A stretch of DNA of 64,000 nucleotides from Pollutimonas sp036675275 (GTDB lineage: Bacteria > Pseudomonadota > Gammaproteobacteria > Burkholderiales > Burkholderiaceae_B): assembly GCA_036675275.1 (NCBI GenBank), contig JAKFFG010000027.1:124001-188000 (forward strand), in the 5' to 3' direction. Position 1 is the first letter of the stretch, and the number at the start of each line of letters is the position of its first letter. Shown here one piece after another: positions 25,336-33,698 of the stretch. The position numbers were made by a program, and so were the translations under genes. A model generated the notes under the pieces. It searched no databases and was not told the origin of the DNA. It saw only the letters and a list, made by a program, of their open reading frames with translations.

Positions 25336-26432
25336 GCCCGTTTCTCCTGCATAAGGTCCGGCAAGCCCGCGGAAGGCTTGCGCAACTGGCGGATAAGATC
25401 GAGCTCGGACTGGAAGTCGACGTAATGCGGCAGCTTCAAGTGGGAAACAAAGCCCGCCGCCTCGACGTTGTCGCAATGCATCAGCACGAACTCCTCTTGC
25501 TGGGCCGGCGATTCGATATCCTCGTTGTACTCATCGGCGCGCAGCGCGCGATCGACCAGCGCCATGCCCATGGCCTTGCGCTCGGCATAGCCGAAAGCCA
25601 GTCCGTAACCCCGGGTAAACTGCGCCGGCTGATCCTTGCTGCCCACGAACTGGTTGATCATTTCGCATTCGGTGACCTCGATATCGCCCAGGAGCACCGG
25701 AAAGTCCAGTTCCTCGGGCTCGACCCAAACCTCTATATCGCCGATACGGATTTCGCCCGCAAAGGGATGGTTGCGTCCATAGCCGCGCTGAGTCGAATAG
25801 GCCAGCGCCAGCAGAAACCCTTCGTCGCCCCGGGCCAGCACTTGCAGGCGCTGCGCACGATTGGACGGGAAATCCAGAGGCTGGCGCGTAATATCCGGAA
25901 CATCGGCCGGGCTGTCCGCATCGACAGCCAGCAAGCCTTCATCCGCCAACATGTCGACAACCCGGGGACACGATTGCTGCTGCACCGGTTCCGTGGCCGA
26001 TTCTGCCGCCGGCAATGCATGGCCTTCGGCCAGCAGGGTGAAATCCAGCAGACGGTGGGTGTAGTCGAAGGTAGGTCCCAGCAATTGCCCGCCCGGCAGA
26101 TCCTTGAAGGTTGCCGAGATGCGGCGATCAAGGACCATGTTTTCCGTCCGCAAGGGAGTACTGGCCATGAAACGCGGCAGCGTGGTCCGGTAGGCGCGCA
26201 GCAGGAAAATGGCTTCGAGCAAGTCACCCGCGGATTGCTTGATGGCCAGGGCGGCAAGCTCTTCGTCGTACAGGGATCCTTCCCCCATGACGCGCGCCAC
26301 GGCCAAGGGCATTTGCTGCCGTATCTGATCCACGCTCAGTTCGGGTATTGACGCGTCACCCCGCCGCTTCGCGGCCAGCAAAGCGTGGGCGTTGTCGATG
26401 GCCTTCTCGCCACCCTTCACGGCAACATACAT
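25332..26432 (-). CDS. phnI: C-P lyase core subunit PhnI
   Basis: The 366-residue protein begins MYVAVKGGEKAIDNAHALLA and has the length and sequence pattern of PhnI throughout. PhnI is the nucleosidase component of the PhnGHIJ core complex, forming the bond between ribose and phosphonate. Its start shares one base with the phnH stop (TGATG). Confidence 0.95.
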   Translation of the reverse strand: MYVAVKGGEKAIDNAHALLAAKRRGDASIPELSVDQIRQQMPLAVARVMGEGSLYDEELAALAIKQSAGDLLEAIFLLRAYRTTLPRFMASTPLRTENMVLDRRISATFKDLPGGQLLGPTFDYTHRLLDFTLLAEGHALPAAESATEPVQQQSCPRVVDMLADEGLLAVDADSPADVPDITRQPLDFPSNRAQRLQVLARGDEGFLLALAYSTQRGYGRNHPFAGEIRIGDIEVWVEPEELDFPVLLGDIEVTECEMINQFVGSKDQPAQFTRGYGLAFGYAERKAMGMALVDRALRADEYNEDIESPAQQEEFVLMHCDNVEAAGFVSHLKLPHYVDFQSELDLIRQLRKPSAGLPDLMQEKRA

Positions 26433-27031
26433 CAGTTCACCTCCGTCATGGTGTAGTGCACTCGCGTACTGCGCGGCAAGGCCACCAGCCTTGGTCCGCT
26501 GGCGAAAAAAATATCGAGTCCTTTCGGGAAGGCGCAGATCGCCTTGCGCTGTTCCCAGAAGCCGGCGTCTACGGACAACTGCAGCACCCGCTCGTGTTGT
26601 ATGCCCGGACCCTGCCAGGCCAGCGCCGTGCCGTGTTCCAGATCACTCAACTGGACAATGAGCGTGCAGGAGTGGTCGGGATCGCGATCGGTACCGCCGT
26701 TGAACTCGTGCAAGTCGACCAGATCCTGTTCCGTCAACAAGGCGAAGGACGCCAGCCGGCGCTCGCCTACCACGGCGCAACCGCAATGAAACGCCAGGTT
26801 CGCGCGCAAGGCCGGCGTGTCCAGGGCGGGAGACAGCCAGACCGGCGTATCGCTGTCGAGCAGGCTCAGGCACAGCGCGTATGCCGCGGGCGACATGCCG
26901 CCCAGCACCGGCGCATCATCCAGGACTTGTATCGTCCCTGGCTCCGACATGGCCGTAAGTGCCAGGCGAAACGCCTGCTGAGCCTGGCCTATGGGATCGG
27001 AAAAGGCAGGTAGAAGCAATGCATCGTTCAT
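26432..27031 (-). CDS. phnH: C-P lyase core subunit PhnH
   Basis: The 199-residue product fits PhnH: a start DPIGQAQQAFRLALTAMSEPGTI, and a later GPGI...L and ICAFPKGLDIFFASGPRLVALPRSTRV. PhnH is a core-complex subunit with a PLP-transferase-like fold but no cofactor. It is adjacent to phnG (27031 shared) and phnI. Confidence 0.93.
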   Translation of the reverse strand: MNDALLLPAFSDPIGQAQQAFRLALTAMSEPGTIQVLDDAPVLGGMSPAAYALCLSLLDSDTPVWLSPALDTPALRANLAFHCGCAVVGERRLASFALLTEQDLVDLHEFNGGTDRDPDHSCTLIVQLSDLEHGTALAWQGPGIQHERVLQLSVDAGFWEQRKAICAFPKGLDIFFASGPRLVALPRSTRVHYTMTEVN

Positions 27032-27486
27032 CAGTCTTCACCCCGCAGCAATGTCATGAAATCAACTTTGGTCGTGGCGGTCGCCGCCGCCTTGATGCCG
27101 CGCTGCAAGGACTGCGCCTGCTCCAGCGGCGCAATCAACTGATCCAGCCAATGCTGCTGCCGCGCACCTTGCAAATGCGCATCGGCCAGCGCGGCAAGTT
27201 CTGCATGCGGCTTGCTGCGGCCGGCCACATAACTATGACCAGTGCATCCGTTGTCCAGCTGCACCACACAGCGGGTCACCGTCATTTCACCCAGGTTGAA
27301 TGCCGCGCCGCTCGAACCTATGCGGCCGCGCACCATCACCATGCCGATTTCAGGCGGACGTATCAGGCGGTAGCCAGGTTCGCGCAGTTGCTCGCCGTAG
27401 GCGTCGAGCTGGCGCCCAGCCCGCGCCAGCACGCTCATCCATTGCTGGCGCCGGCCCGCGCCGGCGGTACTCACACTATTGTTCAT
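27031..27486 (-). CDS. phnG: C-P lyase core subunit PhnG
   Basis: The 151-residue protein includes RQQWMSVLARAG, YRLIRPPEIGMVMVRGRIGSSGAAFNLGEMTVTRCVVQL and GHSYVAGRSKPHAELAALADA, all typical of PhnG. I chose ATG at 27486, which overlaps the end of phnF by 11 bases and has CGGAGA upstream. The frame extends to 27570 within phnF without sense. Confidence 0.93.
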   Translation of the reverse strand: MNNSVSTAGAGRRQQWMSVLARAGRQLDAYGEQLREPGYRLIRPPEIGMVMVRGRIGSSGAAFNLGEMTVTRCVVQLDNGCTGHSYVAGRSKPHAELAALADAHLQGARQQHWLDQLIAPLEQAQSLQRGIKAAATATTKVDFMTLLRGED

Positions 27487-28198
27487 GTTGATCTCCGGAA
27501 ATAACGTGATACTTGAAACGATCAGCCCGGCTGATCGAATTGGATAATTCAAAGGGCTCGCCGCCCGCATCGCAGGAAAGCGTTCGTATGCTGAGCACCG
27601 GCGTATGCCGCGGCATCAATAACTGCAGGGCTTCCTTCTGTGAAGGCGCCCGCGCACCGATCAGCGTCGAGGCGCGCTTGAGCGCAATGGCTTGCTGTTC
27701 CAGGTGCAGGCGCAGGGAGCCTCCCTTGTAAGCCTCCAGCGCCTCGTTGCGGTGCGCCGAAAAGCAGTGAACGATAAGACTAATGGGTTGGCCGTTCAGC
27801 AGGCGCAAGGTCGTGATTTCCACCACCCTGTCCCCGCCTTCCAGAGCCAGCTCTTTTGCTTCGTCCGGCTTGGCAGGACGCAGGCGGCGATCCAGCAGCA
27901 CCGCGTCGGAACGAAAGCCCATATGCGCAAGCGTCTTGCTGTAGGTACTGCCGGCGTGTACCGGGTAGACAATAGGCGTGGGCAACACGCAGGTACCGCG
28001 GCCCTGATGGCGCAGCACACGTCCTTCGGCAACCAGCACATCGACGGCACGCCGCAGCGTATGGCGATTGACTGAGAAGCGTTGGGCGAGTTGCTGCTCG
28101 GCGGGCATGTAGTCGCCAGGCTCGTAGCCACCCAGTTCGTCGCGCAATATATCGGCCAGCTCCATGTACCGCCGCCCTGCTTGTCTAGACATGTCCAT
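27476..28198 (-). CDS. phnF: GntR/HutC-family regulator PhnF
   Basis: The 240-residue protein has an N-terminal winged helix (YMELADILRDELGGYEPGDYMPAEQQLAQRFSVNRHTLRRAVDVLVAEGRVLRHQGRGTCV) and a UTRA ligand-binding domain. PhnF-type regulators repress phosphonate genes. Two in-frame starts are possible, ATG at 28198 and ATG at 28192. The palindrome TGTCTAGACA (28182-28191) lies within the first codons and matches the perfect copy upstream of phnD, so autoregulation is likely (inference). Confidence 0.9.
   Translation of the reverse strand: MDMSRQAGRRYMELADILRDELGGYEPGDYMPAEQQLAQRFSVNRHTLRRAVDVLVAEGRVLRHQGRGTCVLPTPIVYPVHAGSTYSKTLAHMGFRSDAVLLDRRLRPAKPDEAKELALEGGDRVVEITTLRLLNGQPISLIVHCFSAHRNEALEAYKGGSLRLHLEQQAIALKRASTLIGARAPSQKEALQLLMPRHTPVLSIRTLSCDAGGEPFELSNSISRADRFKYHVISGDQHEQ
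28182..28191. promoter_or_regulatory. Probable PhnF operator overlapping the phnF start
   Basis: TGTCTAGACA is a perfect palindrome inside a 14-base stretch that matches the upstream-of-phnD copy at 13 of 14 positions. Its core GTCTAGAC fits the HutC-subfamily consensus (GT, C or A, TA, G or T, AC). It covers the start-codon region of phnF. Confidence 0.5.
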
Positions 28199-28232
28199 AT
28201 CAAATTCAGGGCGCGCCGCGCCCTTTGTGTCC

Positions 28233-29027
28233 TTAAATGAAGTGCTTGCGCAGGCGCTGCGAGACAATGTCGATGAGGCTTACGACGGCAATGATGATGA
28301 TGAGTATGGCGCAGGTCTGGGCCAGCTGGAACCCTCGTATGGCTTCCCAAAGCGTCACGCCGATGCCGCCGGCACCGACCATGCCCACGACGGTGGCAGA
28401 ACGCACGTTCGATTCGAAGCGATACAGCGCATACGAAATCCACAGCGGCAGAACTTGCGGGATGACGCCGTAGATCACTTCCTGCAATGCGCTGGCGCCT
28501 GTCGCCCTTACGCCTTCCACAGGGCCGCCGTCGATCGCCTCGACCGCTTCGGCGAACAGCTTGGCCAGAACGCCCGTCGTGCCGATGAACAAGGCCATCA
28601 CTCCGGCAAAAGGCCCCAGGCCGACGGCCACCACGAAAAGCATGGCGAAGACCATCTCATTGATGGAGCGGAAGGCATCCATCAAGCGGCGCAAGGGCTG
28701 GGATATCCACCAAGGCGCGATGTTTTCCGAACACAGGATGCCCAGCGGTATGGAGCAGATGATCGCCAGGACAGTGCCCCATAGGGCAATCTGCACCGTG
28801 ATGATCATTTCGCTGACATACGTTTCCCAATAGCGGAAATCGGGTGGAAAGAAATCGGCGGCGAACATGCGCATGTTCTCGGCGTCGCGCCACAGCATGG
28901 CGGGATTCATTTCCGCACCTTCCCAGGACCATGCGAGGACGGCCGCCAGCAAGGCCCAGCCCATCCATTGATACCAGGGACGCTTGGGCTGCGGGTCGGA
29001 CAAGATGGTGGACGTTATAGCTGTCAT
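28233..29027 (-). CDS. phnE: Phosphonate ABC transporter permease PhnE
   Basis: The 264-residue inner-membrane protein has about six helices and the permease EAA-type loop (EAVEAIDGGPVEGVRATGASALQEVIYGVIPQVLPLW) that contacts the PhnC ATPase. It forms the channel for phosphonate uptake with PhnC and PhnD. It lies between phnD, with a large hairpin in the 65-base gap, and phnF. Confidence 0.93.
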   Translation of the reverse strand: MTAITSTILSDPQPKRPWYQWMGWALLAAVLAWSWEGAEMNPAMLWRDAENMRMFAADFFPPDFRYWETYVSEMIITVQIALWGTVLAIICSIPLGILCSENIAPWWISQPLRRLMDAFRSINEMVFAMLFVVAVGLGPFAGVMALFIGTTGVLAKLFAEAVEAIDGGPVEGVRATGASALQEVIYGVIPQVLPLWISYALYRFESNVRSATVVGMVGAGGIGVTLWEAIRGFQLAQTCAILIIIIAVVSLIDIVSQRLRKHFI

Positions 29028-29052
29028 GTGATGGGTTTTCCGAAATCAAGGG

Positions 29053-29083
29053 GTCTTTGCCCGGCCAGGAGCCGGGCAAAGAC
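29053..29083. repeat. Perfect 13-bp inverted repeat between phnD and phnE
   Basis: GTCTTTGCCCGGC and its exact complement flank a five-base loop, starting 9 bases after the phnD stop. There is no T-run, so it is unlikely to terminate fully. Intercistronic hairpins after binding-protein genes commonly protect the upstream mRNA and favour excess binding protein; that role here is inferred. Confidence 0.65.
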
Positions 29084-29092
29084 AAGAGCCAA

Positions 29093-30097
29093 TTACTTGG
29101 CGCTGGCAAGCTTTTTGTCCAGCGTTTCCATGCGCGCGTTCAGCTTCTCCAGGCTGGCGTCGATCTCTTTCAGCTTGGCCTGCTTCTCGGCGGCATCGTA
29201 GGTAGCGTCGGCGACCAGTTGGCTGCGCTGCTTGAACAGCTCAAGCTGTCGGATAGGCAGCAACTGATCATCGTTGGACACCTTGAACTTGCCCCATTGC
29301 AGGCCGGCCAGCACGGCCAGTTCTTGCTGATTCGCGCCATAGTTGGTGAAGAAGTCATTGACCTTCTTCTTGGTTTCCTCAGGCAGGTTCTTGCGCCATA
29401 CGATAGGATCGGCGGGAATCAACGGTGATTTCCAGATCACTTTCAACTGGGCTGCCTTGGCCGGATTGGTTTCCTGCAGACGCTCCATGCCTTCGGTATT
29501 GAAAGTGGCCACATCGACCTGCTTGTTTGCAACACTGAGTGCATTGACTTCGTGGCTGGCATTCAAAGTGCGCTTGAAGATCTGATTGGCTTCGACGTTG
29601 TTCTTGGCGAACACGTAGTAGCCAGGAACCAGATAGCCCGAGGTCGAATTGGGGTCGCCGTTGCTGAACGTAAGATTCGCGGCATTCTTCAGCATGTCTT
29701 CAACCGAGGCCAAAGGACTGTCTTTGTGCGCGATCAGCAGGCTCCAGTAGCCCGGGTTGCCGTTGGCAGCCACGGTTTGCGCGAAAATCTCGCCGCCGGC
29801 GCGATCCACGGCCTCCATGGCCGATTTATTGCCGTACCAGGCGACATCGACCTTATTGAAGCGCATGCCCTGGATGATGCCTGCATAATCCGGAGCAAAG
29901 TAGGCATTGATTTTCATGCCTGTGTGCTTACTCATCTCCGCCAGAAATGGATCCCACGCCTCCTTCAGGTTCTGCGACGACTCCGTCGAGATGATGCCGA
30001 AATTCAGTTCCTTGGTGTCGGCCGCCTGGGCAGGACTCGACAGCGCCAAGCCTGTAACGGTGGAAACCAGCAGAACACGCTGTATGCTTTTGAACAT
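29093..30097 (-). CDS. phnD: Periplasmic phosphonate-binding protein PhnD
   Basis: The 334-residue protein has a signal peptide (MFKSIQRVLLVSTVTGLALSSPAQA, cleavage after AQA). It has the PhnD core ELNFGIISTESSQNLKEAWDPFLAEMSKHTGMKINAYFAPDYAGIIQGMRFNKVDVAWYGNKSAMEAVDRAGG and a GYLVPGYYVF segment. It delivers phosphonates to PhnCE. The upstream 87-base gap contains a terminator-like hairpin and a PhnF-type palindrome, so phnD may start a separate transcript. Confidence 0.94.
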   Translation of the reverse strand: MFKSIQRVLLVSTVTGLALSSPAQAADTKELNFGIISTESSQNLKEAWDPFLAEMSKHTGMKINAYFAPDYAGIIQGMRFNKVDVAWYGNKSAMEAVDRAGGEIFAQTVAANGNPGYWSLLIAHKDSPLASVEDMLKNAANLTFSNGDPNSTSGYLVPGYYVFAKNNVEANQIFKRTLNASHEVNALSVANKQVDVATFNTEGMERLQETNPAKAAQLKVIWKSPLIPADPIVWRKNLPEETKKKVNDFFTNYGANQQELAVLAGLQWGKFKVSNDDQLLPIRQLELFKQRSQLVADATYDAAEKQAKLKEIDASLEKLNARMETLDKKLASAK

Positions 30098-30137
30098 GTC
30101 AATACTCCATTAGTACTTCCCGGCTTGCCCAGCGCCT

Positions 30138-30151
30138 CTTGTCTAGACAAG
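30138..30151. promoter_or_regulatory. Perfect 14-bp palindrome, probable PhnF operator before phnD
   Basis: CTTGTCTAGACAAG is fully self-complementary and lies 41-54 bases upstream of the phnD start codon. The GTCTAGAC core matches the HutC-type consensus, and a nearly identical copy overlaps the phnF start. PhnF is the obvious candidate to bind it. Confidence 0.6.
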
Positions 30152-30158
30152 CCTTGGT

Positions 30159-30186
30159 AAAAAAACTGACCCGGCCAAGCCGGATC
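30159..30186 (-). terminator. Terminator-like hairpin overlapping the phnC stop codon
   Basis: Reading the minus strand, an 8-bp stem (GATCCGGC/GCCGGGTC, one G-T pair, three-base loop) is followed after three bases by seven T residues. It begins within the phnC stop codon. It should reduce read-through from phnC into phnD. Confidence 0.55.
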
Positions 30187-31018
30187 AGGCGGCAACCAAA
30201 GACATGGCGGGCCGGGACAGTGGCCGCAAGGCTTGGCCGGGAATGACCAGGGAAGTATCCAGGTCACCGCCATAAAGATCGTTGAGAAACACACCGTTCA
30301 ATGCGTCAACCGATCCATCAAAATGAATATGGCCGGACTTCAACGCAACGACCCGCTTGCAATAGCGCGCGGCATAATCGACCTGGTGCAAGGTAACCAC
30401 CACGGTCTTCCCATCTTTCTCGTTGATATCGGCAAGAATATCCATGACCTTGCGGGCAGATTCCGGATCCAGCGAGGCAATGGGCTCATCAGCCAGGATG
30501 ACTTCCGCGCGCTGAGTCAGCGCCCGCGCTATCGCCACGCGCTGTTGCTGGCCGCCCGACAAGGTCGATGCCCGGCGATGCGCATAATCGGCCAGTCCTA
30601 CTCTTTCCAGGGAGGCCATCGCAAGCGCTTTATCCTCGGCCGTGAACAGGCCCAGCGAACCGCGCCAGCGAGGCATGCGACCCAGGCAGCCCAGCAGCAC
30701 ATTGCGCAATACGCTAAGCCTTCCCACCAGATTGAATTGCTGGAAAATGTAGCCAACATCGGCGCGCAGGCGGCGAACCTGCCGGCTGAGCTGTCCGCCA
30801 GCCTGAACCGATTTCCCCATGACGCGAATCGAGCTGCTGTCATGCCTGTCGCCGCAGGCCAGGCCCGACAAATGGCGCAACAATGTGGACTTGCCCGATC
30901 CGGATGCCCCGATCAGGGCCACCATTTCGCCCGGTTCCACCGCAAGACCCATATTGAATAAAACCTGTTTGCCGCCGAAGCTCTTGTTCAAGCGCTCGAC
31001 CTGGATCACTGAGTTCAT
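30185..31018 (-). CDS. phnC: Phosphonate ABC transporter ATP-binding protein PhnC
   Basis: The 277-residue ATPase has Walker A GASGSGKST, signature LSGGQQQRVAIARALTQ and Walker B VILADEPIASLD, plus TLHQVDYA at the H-loop. It energises phosphonate uptake with PhnE and PhnD. It is the first gene of the phn cluster and diverges from the VOC gene. The 164-base upstream gap contains a possible Pho-box-like repeat. Confidence 0.93.
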   Translation of the reverse strand: MNSVIQVERLNKSFGGKQVLFNMGLAVEPGEMVALIGASGSGKSTLLRHLSGLACGDRHDSSSIRVMGKSVQAGGQLSRQVRRLRADVGYIFQQFNLVGRLSVLRNVLLGCLGRMPRWRGSLGLFTAEDKALAMASLERVGLADYAHRRASTLSGGQQQRVAIARALTQRAEVILADEPIASLDPESARKVMDILADINEKDGKTVVVTLHQVDYAARYCKRVVALKSGHIHFDGSVDALNGVFLNDLYGGDLDTSLVIPGQALRPLSRPAMSLVAA

Positions 31019-31106
31019 TCATATACCCCTAAAATGCCAGGCGACACAAATCGCCTTTGATGACCAGCATCTTAGGCATGGGATATGACATCGGGATTAA
31101 ACTGCG

Positions 31107-31124
31107 ATGACGTTTTCATTACGT
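31107..31124 (-). promoter_or_regulatory. Possible Pho box upstream of phnC
   Basis: On the minus strand two 7-base direct repeats, ACGTAAT and ACGTCAT, are separated by GAAA, the 7-4-7 geometry of PhoB sites. The better repeat agrees with CTGTCAT at five of seven bases, the other at four. The distance to phnC is 89 bases. Support is weak without a genome-wide matrix. Confidence 0.3.
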
Positions 31125-31182
31125 TCTGTGTCGCAAGGCATGGATGATGCGCGGCAATAAATTCTTCTGAGGCTCTAAAAAA

Positions 31183-31896
31183 ATGGCGACTCTAGCGTTC
31201 GACCACCTTGTGCTGATGTTGCGCGACCGGCTGACCCGGCTGGCGCCCCGTTTCGAGGAAGACGGCTACTGCCTGACCGACCTTGCACTTCATAATCTCG
31301 GCTCGGCCAATCGCCTCATTACGCTGAAGGACAGCTACATCGAATTGCTGGGCTGGCCGGAGGGTGCGCCGCCCGCCCGCAAGGAAATCGCCGATTCGCC
31401 GGTGGGACTGGACGCCCTGGTACTGCGCAGCACAAACGCGCAGCAGACCTATGAATACCTCAAGGAAAACGGATTCGACGTCAACCCCGTTCAGCGGCTG
31501 GAGCGACCGATAGAATCGGCCGGAACGCAGGCGACCGCGCGCTTTGACACCGTACGATTTTCCACCCAGCCCATCCCCGGGTTCAGGGTATATTTCTGTG
31601 AGCACCTCACTCCCGAATATGTGTGGGTTGACAGCTATATGAAGCATGCCAATGGCGCGAGCACACTAAGTGATATTCTTCTCACATCGAGCCAGCCAAA
31701 ATCGGTGGCGCATGCATTTGCTGTACTGGCGCAGGCCGATGCGACGGCAGGCGGCAACGGAGAATACGAAATTGCGCTACCTAATACTTGCATCCGTGTC
31801 CGTCATGACGATTCGGCAACGCAGGCCAGGATAGAAGCGGCATGGGTCGCCGATGAGCAAGGTGCCTGCCGTCCATTCAATACCCGGCTCGCTTGA
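31183..31896 (+). CDS. VOC-superfamily glyoxalase-like protein
   Basis: The 237-residue protein belongs to the glyoxalase-like group, with an N-terminal LAFDHLVLMLRD strand-His motif and a later VYFCEHLTPEYVWVD metal-ligand-like segment. It is probably cytoplasmic, as no signal is visible. The enzyme reaction cannot be told from the sequence. It is the first gene of a plus-strand unit with a ThDP enzyme (55-base gap) and a Bug receptor, and diverges from phnC. Confidence 0.75.
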   Translation: MATLAFDHLVLMLRDRLTRLAPRFEEDGYCLTDLALHNLGSANRLITLKDSYIELLGWPEGAPPARKEIADSPVGLDALVLRSTNAQQTYEYLKENGFDVNPVQRLERPIESAGTQATARFDTVRFSTQPIPGFRVYFCEHLTPEYVWVDSYMKHANGASTLSDILLTSSQPKSVAHAFAVLAQADATAGGNGEYEIALPNTCIRVRHDDSATQARIEAAWVADEQGACRPFNTRLA

Positions 31897-31951
31897 GTGA
31901 TTTGTGCGCAGGGGCCGGTACACGTATTAATTTCAGCGGAGAGGAAAAGGA

Positions 31952-33646
31952 ATGTCTAAATTGAATGGTGCTGATGCAGTCGTTCGCATGCTTCAGCTTA
32001 ATGGCGTCAAGCATATATTCGGTCTATGCGGAGACACCAGTCTTCCTTTCTACGATGCCATGGCCCGGCTGGACCATGGCATCGACCACATTCTTAGCCG
32101 GGACGAGCGTAGCGCGGGATACATGGCCGACGGCTACGCCCGCGTCACCGGAAAAGTCGGCGTCTGCGAAGGTCCCAGCGGCGGCGGCGCTACCTACCTG
32201 CTGCCCGCCCTGGTGGAAGCCAATGAGTCCTCGGTTGCCGTTCTGGGCATTACGACCGACGTATCGGTGGTCTCACGCGGCAAGTATCCTCTTACCGAGC
32301 TGGACCAGGAGGCCATGTATCGCCCCTTGACCAAGTGGAATACGACCATAGACCTTGCCAGCCAGATCCCCGGCGCCTTTCGTGGCGCCTTCCGCGCCAT
32401 GACTACCGGCAAGCCCGGCTCCGCGCACATCTGCCTTCCTTATGACATTCAAAAGCATGATGTCGACCCGGCCGATATCTGGGCGCAAAAGGAACATGCC
32501 AATTTCCCGGCGTTCCGATCCTGCGCCGACCTGGGCGATATCGAAAAAGCGGCAGACAAACTGATCGCTGCGCGTTCCCCCGTGATCATATGCGGCGGCG
32601 GCGTGGTGCTGTCCTCGGCATGCGAGCAGCTCGAAGCGCTGGCCATTGCCTTGAAAGCGCCGGTCTGCACGACCGTAAGTGGCAAAGGCAGCCTGGCCGA
32701 CACGCATCCATTGAACGCCGGCGTAGTCGGCTCCAACGGCGGGGTGCTGGCGACCCGTGAAGTAGTGAAGAATGCCGACATCGTACTGTTCATTGGATGC
32801 CGCGCCGGATCCACGACGACAGAACACTGGAAATTTCCGGATCGCAACACGCCGGTCATACACCTGGATTCAGATCCGTTTGTGGTGGGCGCCAATTACC
32901 AGACCGAAGTCGGCCTGGTCGGCGACGCGCAACGCAGCCTGGCCGCCATGGTCGCGGCCGTCCAGGAGCGCATCGGGCACCGGCCCGAGGGCGTCGCCGA
33001 CGGTTACGCGGTTGTCGCAAAGGCCAGAGCGGAAAAGCAGGCTTTCTTTGCACCGCTTGCTGCATCGCTCGATACCCCCATCAAGCCCGAACGCGTGGTG
33101 GATGCGTTCAATCGCCTCTTGCCGCCCGAATCCATTGTGGTCGCCGATCCCGGTACGCCCTGCCCTTACTTTTCGGCCTACTTCAACGCGCCACAGGCTG
33201 GCAGGCATTTCATCACCAATCGCGCCCATGGTGCCCTGGGCTTCGCAATGGCCGCGGGCATAGGCGCGTCGATAGGGCGTCCGAACGCGACCGTGGTGTC
33301 AGTTATGGGCGACGGCAGCTTCGGCTTCACCTGCGGCGAACTCGAAACCATAGGCCGCCGCGGCATTCCACTGAAGATGGTCGTGTTCTCGAACTCGGTA
33401 TTCGGGTGGATCAAGGCCAGTCAGAAGTCGGGCTACGACAAACGGTACTTCTCAATTGATTTCAATCGTACAAACCACGCAAAAGTGGCCGAAGCATTCG
33501 GCATCAAGGCATACACCGTCGACGACCCGGCAAAGCTGGACGAAACCGTCAGGGCCGCCATTGCTTTTGACGGTCCGGTTCTGATCGATGTGATCTCCCA
33601 GGAACTTCAAGATACCGCGGCACCGGTCAGCCAGTGGATGGGCTGA
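31952..33646 (+). CDS. Thiamine-diphosphate enzyme, acetolactate synthase-like
   Basis: The 564-residue protein has the three ThDP-enzyme domains: the N-terminal Pyr domain with a glutamate in SRDERSAGYMADGYARVTGKVGV, a central domain (RSPVIICGGGVVLSSACEQLEAL), and a C-terminal PP domain with GDGSFGFTCGELETIGRRGIPLKMVVFSN. The last is the Mg-ThDP motif. Family members include acetolactate synthases, oxalyl-CoA and benzoylformate decarboxylases; I cannot assign the substrate. A strong AGGAAAAGGA precedes the ATG. The neighbours suggest catabolism of an imported carboxylate. Confidence 0.8.
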   Translation: MSKLNGADAVVRMLQLNGVKHIFGLCGDTSLPFYDAMARLDHGIDHILSRDERSAGYMADGYARVTGKVGVCEGPSGGGATYLLPALVEANESSVAVLGITTDVSVVSRGKYPLTELDQEAMYRPLTKWNTTIDLASQIPGAFRGAFRAMTTGKPGSAHICLPYDIQKHDVDPADIWAQKEHANFPAFRSCADLGDIEKAADKLIAARSPVIICGGGVVLSSACEQLEALAIALKAPVCTTVSGKGSLADTHPLNAGVVGSNGGVLATREVVKNADIVLFIGCRAGSTTTEHWKFPDRNTPVIHLDSDPFVVGANYQTEVGLVGDAQRSLAAMVAAVQERIGHRPEGVADGYAVVAKARAEKQAFFAPLAASLDTPIKPERVVDAFNRLLPPESIVVADPGTPCPYFSAYFNAPQAGRHFITNRAHGALGFAMAAGIGASIGRPNATVVSVMGDGSFGFTCGELETIGRRGIPLKMVVFSNSVFGWIKASQKSGYDKRYFSIDFNRTNHAKVAEAFGIKAYTVDDPAKLDETVRAAIAFDGPVLIDVISQELQDTAAPVSQWMG

Positions 33647-33698
33647 GTAAAGTAAAAATAGACTTCCGCACAAGCCACATCAACGCAAAGGAAAAGCA

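Noticed and set aside
22927..27504. Series of long plus-strand open frames opposite the phn genes
   Set aside because: All lie antisense to conserved C-P lyase genes in GC-rich DNA and have shadow-like composition.
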